Shown here piece after piece: positions 21,296-36,854 of a DNA stretch of 57,500 bases. Source of the DNA: Neocallimastix lanati (nom. inval.) (lineage: Eukaryota; Neocallimastigomycota; Neocallimastigomycetes; Neocallimastigales; Neocallimastigaceae); assembly GCA_016946835.1 (NCBI GenBank), contig JACVTC010000003.1, positions 485,001 through 542,500 on the forward strand, in the 5' to 3' direction. A model generated the notes under the pieces. It searched no databases. It was not told where the DNA came from and saw only the letters and a program-made list of their open reading frames with translations. Position 1 is the stretch's first letter. Each line of letters begins with the position of its first letter. The translations under genes and the position numbers were made by a program.

Positions 21296-21697
21296 TATAA
21301 TATAAATTAAAATTTAATAATAAAATAATTTCAAATGAAAATATAATAGATCTATTAATATATTTAAAACATTCGGTTTATTATTTAGTATGTTTTAATA
21401 TTAATACAATTTTAAATTTTAAATTTTATTTTAATAATTTTTTTAAAATAAAAAATAAAAAAAATAAATAAAAAAAAAAAAAAAAAAAAAAAAACAATAA
21501 AATTATTGATTGATTAATTGATTAGAGTTTTATTTATTTTGGTATTAATTCTATCATCATCAATATGAATGATTAATTATTTAATTTGCATTAATTTTAT
21601 CAAAATTTATTATCAATATTATATAAAAAATAAAATAAAATAATATATATTGAACCGAAAAATAAAAATTTGTATAATATAAATAATCCTTAATTCT

Positions 21698-22210
21698 TCA
21701 TAGGTATTTACATTTTCTTTCTTCCTTATATAATCTAAAAAAAAAAAAAAATCATATTTATATAAAAATTTATTTAATTTGAGAATAATTATATATTTTT
21801 AAATTATACAATATTTCATAATAGTTCTATATACCTATAAGCCTCACGTAAATGTTCCGGTCTTATAGCACCTTCATCACCCCAATCTTCCATTACATCC
21901 CGAGCTTTTTATACAATATTTATTTATTAATATTAAATTTTATTAATAATAAAATTTTAATAAATATGTTTTCATATTTATATATATTACCTTTTTCAAC
22001 AATTTCACCAATAAATATCTTTGAAAAACCACCAACTACAATACCCATACTGTTTGAAATACTTTGATTCAATATACTTTGTATGAGCTAAGCATAATAA
22101 TAATAATAATTATAATAATAATAATAAAAGATTATCCAGTTTTATATATGTTAATTAAATAATAATATTAATAATAATAATATTAATAATAATTAATAAT
22201 AATAATAATA

Positions 22211-22274
<64 letters not shown>

Positions 22275-23118
22275 GATTATTAAAAAAAATTATATAAATT
22301 AATTTAAAAATGATAATATTAATAATAATAAATCATAATTTAATTTATATATGTATAATTAATAATAATAGTAATAATATAAATAATAAATATTTAAATA
22401 TAAAAACTCTTTTTTAAAAATATTTAATAATTACTCTTTTTAATGCAGCTTTCGGTAGAGTCGATCTTCTATAAACTTCATATCTTTGAATTTGTTCTTC
22501 ACTAAATTCATTTAACAAATCTCTACAATAATTTCATAAATATATATATTAAATGAATATAACACATTTCCGAATGAATTACATATTTTATTTATTAATA
22601 TTTAAAATAAAAAAAAATAAAATAAAATAAAATTAAATAAATAAAAATATATATATATATATTCAATTTTTTTTTTTTTTTTTTTTTTAATCATATTAAT
22701 TATTATTCATTTTACATAAATATAATTAATATATATTATCTTACTTTAACATTTCCTTATTTTTTAATTGAGTATTTTCTTCTTCCAATTCTTCATATAC
22801 TCCATCAATATCTTGATCTTCCTCTTCTTCTTGTTCCTCTTCTTCTTTTTTTTCTTTTTCTTTATCCTTTTCTTCCTTTTTTTCCTTGTCTTTTGCATTT
22901 TCTCCATTTTCTTCTTTAATATCTACTTTTTTATTATTATTATTATCAGTAGTAGATGAATTGCCTTTTTGTTTTTCGCCCTTTAATTTCTTGTCTTTTG
23001 ATTTTTTATATTTAGTTGGTTCTTTATCAGTTTTTGCTTGTTTTGCTTTTGAGGTATCATGAGGCATAGATTGCTTTCTTTTTTTTTCTGTTGAATAATA
23101 TTTTTTTGTACCTTCCAT
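21698..23118 (-). CDS. TAF11: TFIID subunit TAF11, five exons
   Basis: Spliced exons (minus strand) are 23118-22745, 22522-22435, 22087-21991, 21904-21835 and 21734-21698. All four introns are GT-AG and the total is 666 nt, giving 221 aa plus TGA, so the frame closes exactly. Exon 1 encodes a disordered Lys/Glu N-terminus (residues 1 to about 120). Exons 2-5 encode the TAFII28/TAF11 histone-fold domain: [20 protein letters not shown] and ALKR, then [29 protein letters not shown], then [20 protein letters not shown]. These match the conserved TAF11 core, including the WGD(E)GPLQPKHLREA region. In other eukaryotes TAF11 pairs with TAF13 in TFIID and contacts TBP. The start has the context AATAAAAATGGA. 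Intron 2 (22088-22434) is largely an AAT microsatellite. Confidence 0.92.
22088..22434. repeat. AAT microsatellite filling TAF11 intron 2
   Basis: (TAA/AAT)n runs at about 22096-22125 and 22160-22274 make up much of the 347-nt intron. Confidence 0.85.
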
Positions 23119-24440
23119 TTTTATTTAATATTTTCTCTTTGTAAATAATTAAATAATAATAGTTTTTCTAATAAATAAATACAACAATATATCTTCCAAT
23201 AAATAAATTAAAATATTTGAATTTTATTTTATTATGTTTAATTAAATTTAATTGTTATTCCTGTTATATAATTTCTAAAAGATTTCTTTATAAGATTATC
23301 AATCAATGGTAAAAAATTAAATAAAATTATTTAGCATTTTGCTATTTCGATTTATGTACTACATAAAATGATAAAATAAAATTTTATTAATTGATATTAA
23401 AGTATAAATGAATAAAAGTTTTCTAAATAGATTTTATTTTATTATTCTTTAAATTGGATTTAAATTAATATTTTGATTCTAATTATTAATAATTGATTTG
23501 AAATTTGAGCAATTTTAATTATTAATTTAAATTAAAAGAAATATTACAAATATGTATATTTTAAATAAAGATAGTTTCTTATATAGTTGAAAAAAATAAA
23601 TTGTTCAATAATTTATTCTTTTTATAATAATATTAAAATTTAATAGTACAATAATCATTCTTTTAAAGTCTGAAAATAAATTAATATAATATGATGAAAG
23701 ATTTGTTGTAAATTATTTAAATATTTAAATTAAAAATCATGTGGTATATTTTTTAACTTAATTATATCTTCAAGGATTAAGTTATATTAATTTTTTGAAA
23801 GGGTTAGTATAATATTAAAATTTAAATTTTTTCGAAACTTACTATTTACTTATACATATAAATAAGATATTTAATAATCACAATAATAATGTTTTTATTA
23901 CTTTATTGGAATCATTATTTCTTTTCTTTTTGCAAATTATTTTAATGATAATCTTAAATAGTTTTCAGAAACATAAAATTAAAAAGTTAAGTAATAATTA
24001 TACGTATATATATAAGATTTTGAATTTTTTTTCAAATTTTTTTAAAAAAATTTTAAAATATTATTTTTGAAAAATATATTTATTTTTTTTTATTGTTTTT
24101 ATTTTTTATCTTTATTATTTATTTTATTATTTATTTTTTAATTTTTTTTTTTTATTTTTACAAAAACAAACAGCAATATTTTATATATATACTGTTATTG
24201 TAATAACAATGATAATATTTCTGAAATTTTCAATATATTATATATATATATTTTTTTTTTAATAAATCTATAAGAAAATTTAAAGTTTCAATTTTGGTAT
24301 AAATTTTACAATCAAACAAATAATCATATATTTATGTAATCAACTGATTTAAAATTGAAATAAAATAAACTTTAAATATTATGAAGATATAAAGATTTAA
24401 TATATTTAATTGATTATTATTTGTATGTATATTAAATCGT

Positions 24441-24478
<38 letters not shown>

Positions 24479-24967
24479 GTAACTTTCACTTGAAAATTTC
24501 TATAAAAAATTTTATTATTATTATTATTATTTATTTGAAAATTTCCATAAAAATATTATTATTTTTTATTATTTTTTAATGGATTAAATGTCAATTATTA
24601 TAAATATATTTCTTAAAAAAATATGATATATAAAATCGTAATATTTTCCATGACAATATACTTTAAATAAAGGCATTTTTTTTAAATATAGATTGACTAT
24701 AAAGTTTGCTTGAAATTAAATTATAAAATTCGAAATTCCAATAAAGTTTAAAATTGAATTATATATATATAAATAAATATTTATTTATGAAAAGCTTTTT
24801 TTTATATCATAAGAAAGAGGAAAGATAAAATAAACTTGAAAACTTGAAATATTACAAATTTTTTTTCAAATATTATATATATAAATTTAAAAATTAAAAT
24901 ATAATTTTAAAAAATCAATATTAAATTTCAAATTTAATTTCAAGAGAATAATAATTTATATTTGATA
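23119..24967. promoter_or_regulatory. divergent intergenic region between TAF11 and the MFS gene
   Basis: The two genes are transcribed away from each other, so this roughly 1.85-kb stretch should hold both promoters. No specific binding site could be assigned. It contains a poly(T) tract of about 36 at 24442-24477 and a repeated phrase TTGAAAATTTC at about 24491 and 24536. Confidence 0.4.
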
Positions 24968-28230
<3,263 letters not shown>

Positions 28231-28828
28231 TAACTTTTAAAGGAATGAATAAAACTTGAAAGAATGGCTATTTTAAAAATTTATTATCACATTTTAAGTT
28301 TATCTATTTATTTAATTATTTAATTTATTTATTTATTATTGGTATTTTTGTAATAACATAGTACCATTTTATTATACTATTTTATTAATAGTTTTATTAG
28401 TTTTATTATTATTATTATTTTATTTTATTTTATTTTTTTAAGTTAATTTCATTTTAATTTTAATACATTTGTATTATACCTCAATCGAGAAAAAATTATT
28501 TATTATTATCCATCTATTTTTATATATTATTTTAATTTAAATTTTATTATTATTATTATTATTATTATTACTTATTTTATTTAAATTTAAATTATCTAAT
28601 TATCTATCAGAAATTAAATAAAGTAATATTCAATAAAGTATTTTTAATTAAATAAAAAAAAAAAAAATTTTTTTGATAAGATTTTATTTATAATATATAT
28701 CAATTATTGAGTATGTTAAATATTGTAGTTATGTGTTTAATTACTTTATACATTATACTACATTATTAAATGTAAAATATTTCTATTTGATAGTATCATA
28801 CAGTGTAACGTTAAATGTTATCAATTAA

Positions 28829-28983
28829 TGTTGGACTATTATAGAAAAATGATTATAAATAGCATGTAATGACAGATTCTTAAATGAATAGGTCTTTCTT
28901 ATTGTAAAAAGCAATAAAATAAATAAATAAACATATAATAAAATATAAATACCATTTCTGACTTTTAAATGTTATATTTAACA
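28829..28983. mobile_element. possible solo LTR
   Basis: The segment begins TGTTGGAC and ends TTTAACA, carries TATAAATAG early and several AATAAA words in its second half, and is about 155 bp long. These are LTR-like features, but no target-site duplication is clear and no second copy was found. Tentative. Confidence 0.25.
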
Positions 28984-29360
28984 GTGTTAATTATAAAAAG
29001 ATAAAGAAATACAATTGTTAATAAAAGATATAATTTTTATTAAAATTTTATTAATTATATATTTTATCAATATAGGTCTATTATTATATAGAAATATTTA
29101 AAATATATATTAAAACTAAATTTTATATATATTTCATTGTAATTTCACTGTTCGCTCATACAATTTCGAGGTACATTCACTATATGTTGTTTGTATATAG
29201 TAAATTTAATATTTATACAGGATATGTTTTGAAAATAATAATATTTGTTCATTAATAATTTAAAATATGATATAAGATATTTAATAAAATTGACATATCT
29301 ACTTTAAATTTCAATTTCATAAATCTTAGCATGATGACTATTTAATAATCATAAGTTTCA

Positions 29361-29510
29361 TTATTTAAAAAAACAAAAAATAATAAATAAAAACAAAAAC
29401 AAAACAAAAAAAAAACAAAAAAACAAACAAAAAAAAAAAAAACAAAAAAAACAAAAACAAAAACAAAACAAACAAAAAAACAAAAAAAACAAAAGCAAAA
29501 ACAAAGAAAA
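29361..29510. repeat. CAAAA-rich low-complexity block
   Basis: Irregular runs of A punctuated by single C (CAAAA, CAAAC, CAAAAAA) over about 150 bp. The minus-strand Phe/Cys/Val reading frame through it is a composition artefact. Confidence 0.8.
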
Positions 29511-30369
29511 AGATTAATTATTAATAAAAAAATATAATAATTAAAAAACAATTATTTATTAATTATTCCATTATTTTAATTAATAATTTTTTAATTGTTA
29601 CTGATTAAATTTTAAATTGTTTAACTAATATTTATTAAAAAAATATATATTAATTTGATTTTAAATGTTATTTTTATATTAGGAATAAACAATATGAATA
29701 ATTAGAAGGTGAATATCTCAGATATCTTCATAATCTTATATAATGAAGACAACATGGACAATAAAATTATTATAATGATGTATGCATCTTGTGGAGAGTT
29801 TAATAAATTAAAAATTAATTATATACATATAAAAAAAAAAAAAAACGAAATAGATAATCACCCATAATTTTTTAATTATTAGTGTTTAAAAAAAAAAAAA
29901 AAGTTATGATTCTATTAATTGAGGTTACACAAATTAATATATTTGGTGTAACATGATGTAATTTAATATTGTAATCTAATATCGATTCAATGGTCAACAT
30001 AAATGTAATATTGTAGCAATAATATATTACATCAACTACTTCTGGATAAAGCAGATCATAGTAGGTGATACTATCAAATTTAACAGTAGAAGGGTGGAAT
30101 TAAAATTAATCTTAATATATCATGCATAATTTAAAAAGTTATATATATATAGATATATCAAGTATAATTTTTTAAATTATATTTTGTAAAAACTATTGTT
30201 GAAGAGGAAGAAGATTTTTCTATAATTTTTTTTTTTTTTTTTTTTTAATGTTGTTTTGAATGACTTTATTCATTCATTTAATATCTTTTTCAAATTAATT
30301 AAATTATTAAAGATAGGTTTTAATTTGTGAGGTAATTCAAAAGAATCTTCATTAATAATATATATATAT

Positions 30370-31220
30370 ATATATATTTTTTTTTTCATTATTACTATTG
30401 CCATAATTTACATTACCACCATCATTATCATTATCATTATCAATATCATCATTATTATCAATATTTAAAATTGAATAAATTTTTTTTTGATCATCTTTAT
30501 CACTATTTTGTTTGAGAATTCGATTTTGATAGCGAATTAAATAAAGATTTAGTTATTGATTTAAACACCGATTTTCATTTTAACTTTGATTTTGATGACA
30601 ATTTCCATCATGATTTTGATTTGGAATTTAATTCCGATTGAGATTGACAAAAAGATTGAAAAAAAGAATGAGAAAAGGATAGAGATATAAATGAAAACTG
30701 AGAAAGAGAGATAAGAATTGAGAAAAAGTAGGGGGAGGTGTAAGATTAAAACTTTCAGCATCGATACCATTATTTAAGAAAATGTTTACGACGGAACCAT
30801 CTTCATTTGGAAAAGATAAGAAGGAATTTCGCCATTGAGGAGGAGAGACTTAAAAAAATTTCCATCAGAAAATGAGATGGAGGTGGAAATGATAGGTTCC
30901 TAAGAAAAGGAATGAATATTTTTTTTTTCTTAAATCAGTATAACTTGTTTTTTTTTTTGATTGTAATAATACTTATTGCTATTGAATATTTTTTTAATTG
31001 TTAACTATTTTACCTTTTTTAATATTAATGTTTTATTTTTATTATCATTTTTATTATGATGATGACTACTATGACTACAATAGCGATTATGAGTGGAAGT
31101 GTTATGGAGAAATAATTCATTAATTTTTTCTAATTTAATTTTATATTCAGTTTTGAAAGGCTTTATTGTTTCATTTCGATTTTTCTTGTTTTATTATTTT
31201 TTTGTCAATATCATTTTCCT
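30370..31220 (-). pseudogene. decayed low-complexity protein gene, unknown family
   Basis: Minus-strand translation gives protein-like pieces in changing frames: KPFKTEYKIKLEKINELFLH with a His/Ser/Asn-rich tail (about 31170-31020), ISTSISFSDGNFFKSLLLNG, then WRNSFLSFPNEDGSVVNIFL and NNGIDAESFNLTPPPTFSQF (about 30835-30715). A Ser/Lys-rich piece SVFKSITKSLFNSLSKSNS and an Asn/Asp-rich piece (IDNNDDIDNDNDNDGG) follow. At least two frame changes and several stops separate them. The low-complexity style suggests a regulatory protein such as a transcription factor, but no DNA-binding domain is visible. A multi-exon live gene is not excluded. Confidence 0.4.
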
Positions 31221-31239
31221 TCTTAATTAATAAATACTA

Positions 31240-31395
31240 ATAAATAAATAATAATAAATAATAAATAATAAATAATAAATAATAAATAATAAATAATAAA
31301 TAATAAATAATAAATAGTAAACAATAAATAATGAATAATGAATAATGAATAATGAATAATGAATAATGAATAATGAATAATGAATAATAATAATT
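31240..31395. repeat. heptanucleotide array (AATAATA)n to (AATAATG)n
   Basis: About ten AATAATA units change to about nine AATAATG units at roughly 31325, so the variant spread within one half of the array. Confidence 0.85.
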
Positions 31396-31856
31396 ATAAT
31401 TATTATTTATAACAATACTATATTTTTCTTTGATTAGGAATAGAATAAACTTTTCATAGCTTTATTTAAGATAGACTAAATACTTTAAATATTGATTAAT
31501 ACATATACATTATAATAAATAAAGAATAGGTTAAATTAAATATAATTTTAGGATAAAATTTATATATATTTATATGTATAAATTAATAAATATATAAGAA
31601 ATACTATTGATAAAATTAATAATAATAAATGGACAATATTTTCTTTGTTATAAGACTATATAGAAAATTCAACTTGCTGACTTTGTTTTAGCAAAAAAAA
31701 ATTAAAAAATTCTATTCGAATCCCGCAACCATATAATCAGGATGACCAAGATAAAATTAAGTCCTATATGGTAAATCTATTTATTTAAAATTTTCATATT
31801 ATAGTTATTATGGACACATCATAAATACAAATTTTATTTTTATTTATATTTATTTA

Positions 31857-31900
<44 letters not shown>

Positions 31901-32250
31901 ATTTATTTCACCATTTTAACAAATATATTTTATGTATAAATAATAATATAAACTTAATTTTATAAAATTTATGTACTTTTATGAAACACATTAGTTATAT
32001 ATACATGACTATAAATAATTTTTTATTTTTTATAATTTTCAGTTTTTTTTATTTATTATTTTTTTACATTTTAATATTATGTGCAATCGCGATTTATGTA
32101 ATTAGAATTACATTTATTTGTTTTTAAATTTTAATAATTTTCCTTTAAATGAATTTTAACAATATAAGTAAATATTTTCTTGTTAATATTTATAAATTTT
32201 TTACATACAAAACAAAATAATAATAATTACATTTAAATTTATGAATTAAT
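31396..32250. other. AT-rich region downstream of the first iron-ADH copy
   Basis: No gene. It contains a hairpin ACCATATA/TATATGGT (31730-31774) beside a TTCGAATCCCGC word that resembles a tRNA T-arm but has no tRNA fold, and a poly(T) of about 36 at 31861-31896. From about 32075 on, the sequence (ATCGCGATTTATGTAATTAG) is homologous to 36615 onward, downstream of the second ADH copy. Confidence 0.6.
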
Positions 32251-33423
32251 TTATTCATAACATTGCTTTAAGATTTCTAAGATTTCTTCATGGGTAACTT
32301 TTTTGTAACCACCACCTAAAACACAAGAATTAGCAATATCTGGTAACATTTCCTTGGTGGCACCAAGTTCCTTAAGAGTTGTAACCATTTCACATTCCTT
32401 AGCAAACTTTTCCATACAGGCAATACCTTCAAGAGCAACATCTTCCTTACTCTTACCAGTGTCATCAACATTCCAAATTACCTTTGCAAATCTGACAAAC
32501 TTATCAAGACCATACTTGTAGATGTAACGATAATATGGCATAGAGATTGCGCATAATCCCATACCATGAGCACAGTTAGTGTAAGCACTAAGTTGGTGTT
32601 CAATATTGTGAACTTCCCAATCTTCTTCCTTAGAACGTCTTGGAATACCACATAAAGCCATTGCGGCACACCACATAATGTTACTTCTAGCTTCATAATC
32701 AGTTGGATTTTTAACAGCAATTTTAGCAGAATGAATAACACTCTTATATAAACCTTCAATGATATAATCAGAAGTATTATCATCAAAACCACTGAAATAT
32801 TGTTCCATTAAATGAGACATACAATCGAAAATACCACTAACCATTTGATACTTTGAACAAGTGAAAGTGTATTCTGGATTTAAGATAGAGAATCTTGGAC
32901 AAAGATCAACTGGAAAGACTCTTCCTGATTTAATCTTATTAACAGTATCACTGATAACACTAGCAGCATCCATTTCACTACCAGTACCGACCATAGTAAG
33001 AACAGAAGCGATTGGAATAATTTTATGATTGCCTAATGGTTTGCAATCAACCCAATAATGTTGGAAAACATCATCACCTTCATAATAAGCAGCAACAGCC
33101 ATACCTTTAGCACAATCAATAACACTACCACCACCAACAGCTAAAATTAAATCAATATTGTTTTCTTTAATAAGGTTAGCACCTTCAAGCATTTTACTTA
33201 AAGCAGGGTTTGGTAAGATGTTATTACATTCGAAAACTTGCTTATTACATTTCTTTAAGATGGCGGTTACTTTATCATAAATACCATTCTTTTTGATAGA
33301 ACCACCACCGTAAGCGAATAATATTTTCTTACCATATTTATTTAATTCAGTTTCTAAATTATCTAATGAATTCTTACCAAAGAAGATTTTTGTTGGGTTT
33401 TCAAAAGTAAAATCGAATTTCAT
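32251..33423 (-). CDS. iron-containing alcohol dehydrogenase, copy 1
   Basis: Intronless, 390 aa, start in the context AATAAAAATGAA, stop TAA. The length and sequence match the butanol dehydrogenase/YqhD branch of group III (Fe) alcohol dehydrogenases. N-terminal nucleotide-binding half: AYGGGSIKKNG (38-47), NPALSKMLEGA (72-82) and AVGGGSVIDCAKG (95-107), the GGGSxxD pyrophosphate-binding motif. The C-terminal helical half carries the metal ligands, likely Asp200 and His204 (FDCMSHLMEQY), His276 (IEHQL) and His286 (NCAHGMG). The reaction would be NAD(P)H-dependent reduction of aldehydes to alcohols in fermentation; no targeting peptide is evident, so it is probably cytosolic. It is closest to bacterial enzymes in style, consistent with horizontal origin (inference). 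It differs from copy 2 at N60/D, L94/V and R263/C. Confidence 0.93.
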   Translation of the reverse strand: MKFDFTFENPTKIFFGKNSLDNLETELNKYGKKILFAYGGGSIKKNGIYDKVTAILKKCNKQVFECNNILPNPALSKMLEGANLIKENNIDLILAVGGGSVIDCAKGMAVAAYYEGDDVFQHYWVDCKPLGNHKIIPIASVLTMVGTGSEMDAASVISDTVNKIKSGRVFPVDLCPRFSILNPEYTFTCSKYQMVSGIFDCMSHLMEQYFSGFDDNTSDYIIEGLYKSVIHSAKIAVKNPTDYEARSNIMWCAAMALCGIPRRSKEEDWEVHNIEHQLSAYTNCAHGMGLCAISMPYYRYIYKYGLDKFVRFAKVIWNVDDTGKSKEDVALEGIACMEKFAKECEMVTTLKELGATKEMLPDIANSCVLGGGYKKVTHEEILEILKQCYE

Positions 33424-33476
33424 TTTTATTTATTTAATTTAATGTATTAATTTACAATTAATATATCAATATGGTA
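33424..33476 (-). promoter_or_regulatory. 53-bp 5' flank conserved between the two ADH copies
   Basis: The 53 bp directly before the start codon are identical to 38028-38080 and then the copies diverge sharply. This is the likely 5' UTR, possibly with core promoter, or simply the edge of a gene-conversion tract. Confidence 0.5.
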
Positions 33477-34002
33477 ATTAGGAAAAAAAAATTTTTTTGA
33501 AAATTATTTATTATATTTATATATGGGTTTGTTAAAAGTGTATAATCCAATCAATTTAAATAGAGTATAAATGTAATTAATTTTAATTCTTTTACTAATT
33601 AATAAAGAATTTTTATATAATAGAAATAGAATGACAATTTAAATTATTGGAAATTATTAATATTAATAATTAAAAAAATAATTATGCTATTATTAGATTA
33701 ATTTTTTTTATAGTTTATAATTTTTTTTATTTTATTATTTATTGGAAAAAAAAGAGATAAAATTTAAATTTTTATAGTTATCTTAATTATTATTTTAGTT
33801 AGATAAAATATAGGATTATAATTTATTTAAATTTATTTTAACTATTAAAAAAGACTATTATTATTAATATATGGTTATAATATATATTTAAAGGATGATT
33901 TATGTGAATATTGTTTTAGGTAAATAAATTTTAAATAATTTTAATATTATTAAAAAAAAAATTCTTAATTAATAAATATATTTATTTTAATTATTTTTTT
34001 TA

Positions 34003-34040
<38 letters not shown>

Positions 34041-36854
34041 GAATTATTTTATATTGATTGAAAATAATCTTACATAAAGTTTAATTTTCATTTATTATGG
34101 TAGTATTAAAATAGAATAAATAAAAAAATAGTTATAAATAAAAATATATAATTTTATTTATTTCAATATAAATATCATATATTATATTATATACAACTAT
34201 AAAATATTAAATTATTTATAATATTTTTAATTGAATTATATTTATTTTAATTAATCATTTTTATATTAGATTTTTGTAATAATACCAATTGAAATAAATT
34301 TATATTTATTATAATTGAAATTTGTCCGCAAGAAGCCTTATATATATAAATATAAATATAAATACATTAAAAATTTTCCCTAAATAAATAAATAAATAAA
34401 AAATAAATAAATAAATAAATAATAAATAAATAAATAAATAAATAAATTTAATATTTAAAAGAATCAATTTTTTGATATATTTACTATTAAAAAATGAAAT
34501 TTATAATTAATAATTTATTTATAATTTGATACAAGGGATAGATAAGTTATATATATATATATATATAAATATTGAAGAAAAGAAAAATTAACCATCCAAA
34601 AATTAAAAAAGAATTTTATAATAACTCAATAATTTTTTGATATTATTGTGTTAATATATATTATTAACTTTTGGGTATAAAGTTGATAATAAAATTTAAA
34701 TAAAAAAAAATATTTTTTTTAAATTATTACTATAATTAATTATTTTCAATATTTTACGTTTTACGATTCCAATAAAAATTTATTTAATGTAGTTATACTT
34801 CTTTGTTTAATCTATCAAAGTAATTATTTAGTATTAGATTATAAATTAATTTTATTATGAAAAATTAAATTATTAATAATATAATATTCAATAATGATCA
34901 GTAATGATGTAATACATTAATATTATTTTAATTTATTTAAAGGAATATTTAGGTTTTTTTTTTAGAAATGTAATGAATAATTTAATGAATATTTTTTTCT
35001 TGCAGTAACTTTAAAAAGTATAAATTTATAATGTTAGGTCTTTTATAGAGAATAATTTCTAAAGAATAATAGAGATTAAAGTATCATACTAAATTATTCA
35101 TATTACCCTTTTAATCCTTTTAATGGTAGTATTAATGGTAATATATTGTAAGGCTTCATAGTTATAACAATATTTTATATTATTTAATTTATTTAATTTT
35201 AGAATAAGTGAATGAATAAATGAAAATATTATAAAAATAAAATTTCAAATTAGATTTAAATTATAAAATTATTGTTAAATCAAAAAAAAAAAAAAAAAAA
35301 AGAATTATTATTAAATGAACTTGAAAATTTAATTTAAATAATTAAAAGTGTAAATAATAATATTAAATAAAAATAAATAAATAAAAAAATAAATAAATAA
35401 CGACCAATAAAAAAAAAGTTGCCTATTTTTTTTTTTATTCTTAAAGTATATAATTATATATAACAAATATATTTCATGTATACATCTTTGTATATAAACA
35501 TTATATACATATTTATACATATAAATATTAATATATTTATCAATAGAAGATATATACATATATAAACATGGATTACTTTTGGTGTTTAGTATATTAGTAT
35601 ATAAACTTTAAAATAATTTTATTTAATGAAATAAATTGCATTTATATTAAAAATTATTAATAATATTAGAATTAATAATAAAATTACAAGTGTTTAAAAA
35701 AATAGCTAAAATATATTCAAATTTAATCAAAATTAAAAAAAAAAAAGTTTCTATTTTTTTTTATATAAATAATATAAATACATTAAAAAAAAAAAAATAA
35801 AATGAACTTTCCTGATTGGGTCCACCTTTTTCAATACATAGAGTGAGTTTGCTAATAAATAACATTAGCCTTTTAAGTTAGCTATAAGTATTTTAGGTCA
35901 ATACTTAGTTTCATAGTTGACATAATAATATCATAATTTATACTTCCTAAATAAAATTGTCAGATTTGTAATAAGTGAATTAGTGAAGTATTTTTATAAT
36001 CCAGAATGAAAATATTTATTATAATGTAATAGATGATCTATTAGTAATATTGTATAATTTTTGGGGAACTAGACAATTAAGGGAGAAAAAGGAAATTCTT
36101 AAAAATTTGTTGACTGTTAATTTTGAAGGTATAATATCATATTTAAATATATAATAATTAAAGTTCTATTTTATTTATTATTTAATTATTACAATCTATA
36201 AAATAAAATAAAATAAAATAAAATTATACTATTGTACCAAATTATATATATAAACAATAAATAATAAACAATATAATAATAAATAATAAATAATAAATAA
36301 TAAACAACATTTAATAGTCAATAGTTTTGAATTCTAGTAATATATAACTCACGTAGTCATAACAATCAAAAAATATATATTAATCTTTTAATAAATATAT
36401 ATAAATTTTAATTACACAAATAATGAAAATATTTTAAAATATATGTAAATATCTTTGTAAAATAATACTAATAATAATTAAAATAAATATTATGATAATT
36501 AATTTATTTTTATATGTATTTTTTTTTTATTTTCTTATTTTTTTCTATTTATATATTTATTTATTTATTTTATTTTATTTTTTTTTTTTTTTTTAAAAAT
36601 TTATAATTTTATGGGTAATCACGATTTATACAATTAGAATTACGTTTATTCGTTATTAAATTCTAAAAATGATCTTTTAAATGAATGTTTACAATATGAA
36701 TAAATATTTCTTTGTAATATTTAACAATTGTAAAAAAAATTTTTTTTCATACATATAATTTTATATTATTAATTCTTTTTTGGAATACTATAATTGTAAA
36801 TTTTTTTTATATAAAATGAAAAAATAATAATTACTTTTAAATTTATGAATTAAT
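33477..36854. other. spacer between the tandem iron-ADH copies
   Basis: AT-rich. It holds a poly(T) of about 29 (34011-34039), AAAT arrays (34381-34446), a decayed gene at 35802-36155, AATAAAC/AATAAAT arrays near 36250-36310, and the diverged downstream flank of copy 2 (from about 36610). Confidence 0.65.
35802..36155 (+). pseudogene. decayed gene fragment, helical-repeat style, unknown
   Basis: Plus-strand pieces read MNFPDWVHLFQYIE, then after stops ISILGQYLVS, FLNKIVRFVISELVKYFYNP and, in another frame, NIYYNVIDDLLVILYNFWGT followed by RQLREKKEILKNLLTVNFEG. The alternating hydrophobic/polar helices resemble HEAT/ARM-type proteins, but no specific family is recognised. Multiple stops and frame changes over 350 bp indicate decay. 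Confidence 0.4.

Larger units (their letters stand above)
19646..21697. other. AT-rich intergenic region with an unidentified GC-richer patch
   Basis: No gene seen. An inverted repeat lies at about 20021-20167. An unusually GC-rich patch at about 20225-20400 has no recognisable coding or RNA signature. Long A, T and TA runs lie at 20741-20795, 20900-20927, 21257-21290 and 21472-21494, and an AAT run near 21092. Confidence 0.6.
28231..30369. other. AT-rich intergenic region, possible LTR remnants
   Basis: No intact gene. It contains an ATT array near 28545-28570, a candidate solo LTR (28829-28983), a CAAAA-rich low-complexity block (29361-29510), a short open piece near 29700-29820 (NISDIFIILYNEDNMDNKII) without a recognisable family, and a hairpin GGTTACACAAAT/ATTTGGTGTAAC (29923-29952). 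Confidence 0.5.

Noticed and set aside
29342-29551. Cys/Phe/Val-rich minus-strand open frame
   Set aside because: It arises from a CAAAA low-complexity block.
31695-31775. tRNA-like words (TTCGAATCCCGC, then TCAGGATGACCAAG)
   Set aside because: The T-arm stem does not pair, no acceptor or anticodon arm forms, and the halves are in the wrong order; only a simple hairpin ACCATATA/TATATGGT is real.
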